Below, piece after piece: positions 33,213 to 33,706 of a stretch of 33,706 bases of DNA. The notes below the pieces were generated by a model that worked only from the letters and a program-made list of their open reading frames with translations, searched no databases and was not told the origin of the DNA. Where the stretch lies: NCBI RefSeq assembly GCF_020991325.1, contig NZ_JAJMLX010000015.1, positions 1-33,706 on the forward strand, read 5' to 3'. The stretch comes from Bordetella petrii (GTDB lineage Bacteria > Pseudomonadota > Gammaproteobacteria > Burkholderiales > Burkholderiaceae_B). Position numbers and translations under genes: made by a program. Every line of letters starts with the position of its first letter. Positions within the stretch are counted from its first letter, which is position 1.

Positions 33213-33706
33213 TGGCCGAGTTTCTTCTTGTGTTTGTCCTGGCCATCGGCCTGGGATGGCCGCTGGGCCACTATCTGGCGCGCGTCATGCAGGGCGGCGC
33301 CATGCCGGGCGATGCGCTGTTCGGCCGCATCGAGCGCCCGCTGTATGCCCTGATCGGCACCGACCCGGCGCGCGGCATGAACTGGCGGAGGTATGCCGGC
33401 GCTTTCCTGCTTAGCAACGCGGTGCTGGGGGGAATGGTATGGATCATTCTGATGACGCAGGCGTGGCTGCCTCTGAACCCCAACGGCGCGCCCAACATGC
33501 GCTGGGACCTGGCCCTGCACACCATGGTGTCCTTCCTGACCAACACCAACCAGCAGCACTATTCCGGGCAGGCGCAACTGTCTTTCCTGGCGCACATGAT
33601 GGGCATCGTGACCCTGCAGGTCGTTACCCCGATGATGGGGCTGGCCCTGGTGGCGGCGACCTTGCGCGGCCTGTTCGGCGGGCGCGGCGCGCAGGCCCGC
33701 CAGGCC
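33209..33706 (+). CDS. kdpA: Potassium-transporting ATPase subunit A (KdpA), truncated by the window end
   Basis: The membrane subunit that binds and conducts potassium in the Kdp uptake ATPase. The visible 166 residues start MMAEFLLVFVLAIGLGWPLGHYLARV (first helix) and include RIERPLYALIGTDPARGMNWRRYAGAFLLSN, PNMRWDLALHTMVSFLTNTNQQHYSGQ and LSFLAHMMGIVTLQVVTPMMGLALV. The SFLTNTNQQHYSGQ segment is diagnostic of KdpA and belongs to the first selectivity-filter region. The gene continues past the window, so kdpB and kdpC are presumably next. Two ATG codons in frame (33209, 33212) could both serve as start. The Kdp system is induced by potassium limitation through KdpD/KdpE. Confidence 0.95.
   Translation, partial: MMAEFLLVFVLAIGLGWPLGHYLARVMQGGAMPGDALFGRIERPLYALIGTDPARGMNWRRYAGAFLLSNAVLGGMVWIILMTQAWLPLNPNGAPNMRWDLALHTMVSFLTNTNQQHYSGQAQLSFLAHMMGIVTLQVVTPMMGLALVAATLRGLFGGRGAQARQA

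Noticed and set aside
1-33706. CRISPR arrays, tRNA or rRNA genes, complete insertion sequences
   Set aside because: I saw no regularly spaced repeats, no cloverleaf-like sequence, no rRNA stretches and no transposase reading frames while reading both strands.

Overview
The window is high-GC bacterial DNA with dense, often overlapping genes. It most resembles a betaproteobacterium of the Burkholderiales, probably an Alcaligenaceae member such as Bordetella, Achromobacter or a relative. The main clues are three separate periplasmic receptors of the Bug/TctC type without their membrane partners, the style of the IclR, GntR, MocR and AraC regulators beside small catabolic operons, and the codon usage. 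The assignment is inferred from protein character; no database search was run.

Layout. 183-2941: glmU (UDP-GlcNAc synthesis) overlapping a DHA2-type drug exporter. 2945-8601: a catabolic island. An IclR regulator and a flavin-reductase-like protein point left; a Bug receptor, RidA, an LigI-like amidohydrolase, a fumarylacetoacetate-hydrolase-family protein and an HpaH-like hydratase point right. Matching operator-like dyads lie between the two arms. 8677-11066: ugd and a GT4 glycosyltransferase. 11197-13667: a divergent Lrp/AsnC regulator and glmS. 13819-14109: a small orphan gene.

14189-17140: a TauD-family dioxygenase and a Bug receptor, divergent from a GntR/FCD regulator whose probable operator covers the -35 of the tauD-side promoter. 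17137-17768: a scar holding the end of a broken alpha/beta hydrolase and the effector-domain fragment of a second GntR regulator. 17769-24200: formylglycine sulfatase, Bug receptor and GMC oxidoreductase in one run, divergent from a MocR-type regulator. 24226-25767: a DUF3313-type lipoprotein, a small ribbon-helix-helix-like protein and a UPF0178 protein. 25795-29027: an AraC regulator divergent from an SdsA-type zinc alkylsulfatase. 29299-29649: a secreted glycine-zipper protein with a His/Asp/Arg-rich tail.

29690-32968: an ABC transporter (receptor, permease, ATPase) ending in an HpxZ/AtzH-like gene. It is preceded by a near-perfect sigma-54 promoter and an NtrC-type enhancer site about 98 bp upstream of the predicted start, so the operon looks nitrogen-controlled. 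From 33018 a kdp potassium-transport operon begins, with tandem TTTACGC repeats in its promoter; kdpA runs off the window.

The core genes (glmU, glmS, ugd, kdp) are interleaved with self-contained regulator-receptor-enzyme modules for scavenging organic acids, sulfate esters and nitrogen compounds. The most promising for new biology are the sulfatase/Bug/GMC module under MocR control, the IclR-controlled ring-fission-like operon that lacks a visible oxygenase, and the NtrC/sigma-54-controlled transporter-hpxZ operon that lacks its usual amidase partner.
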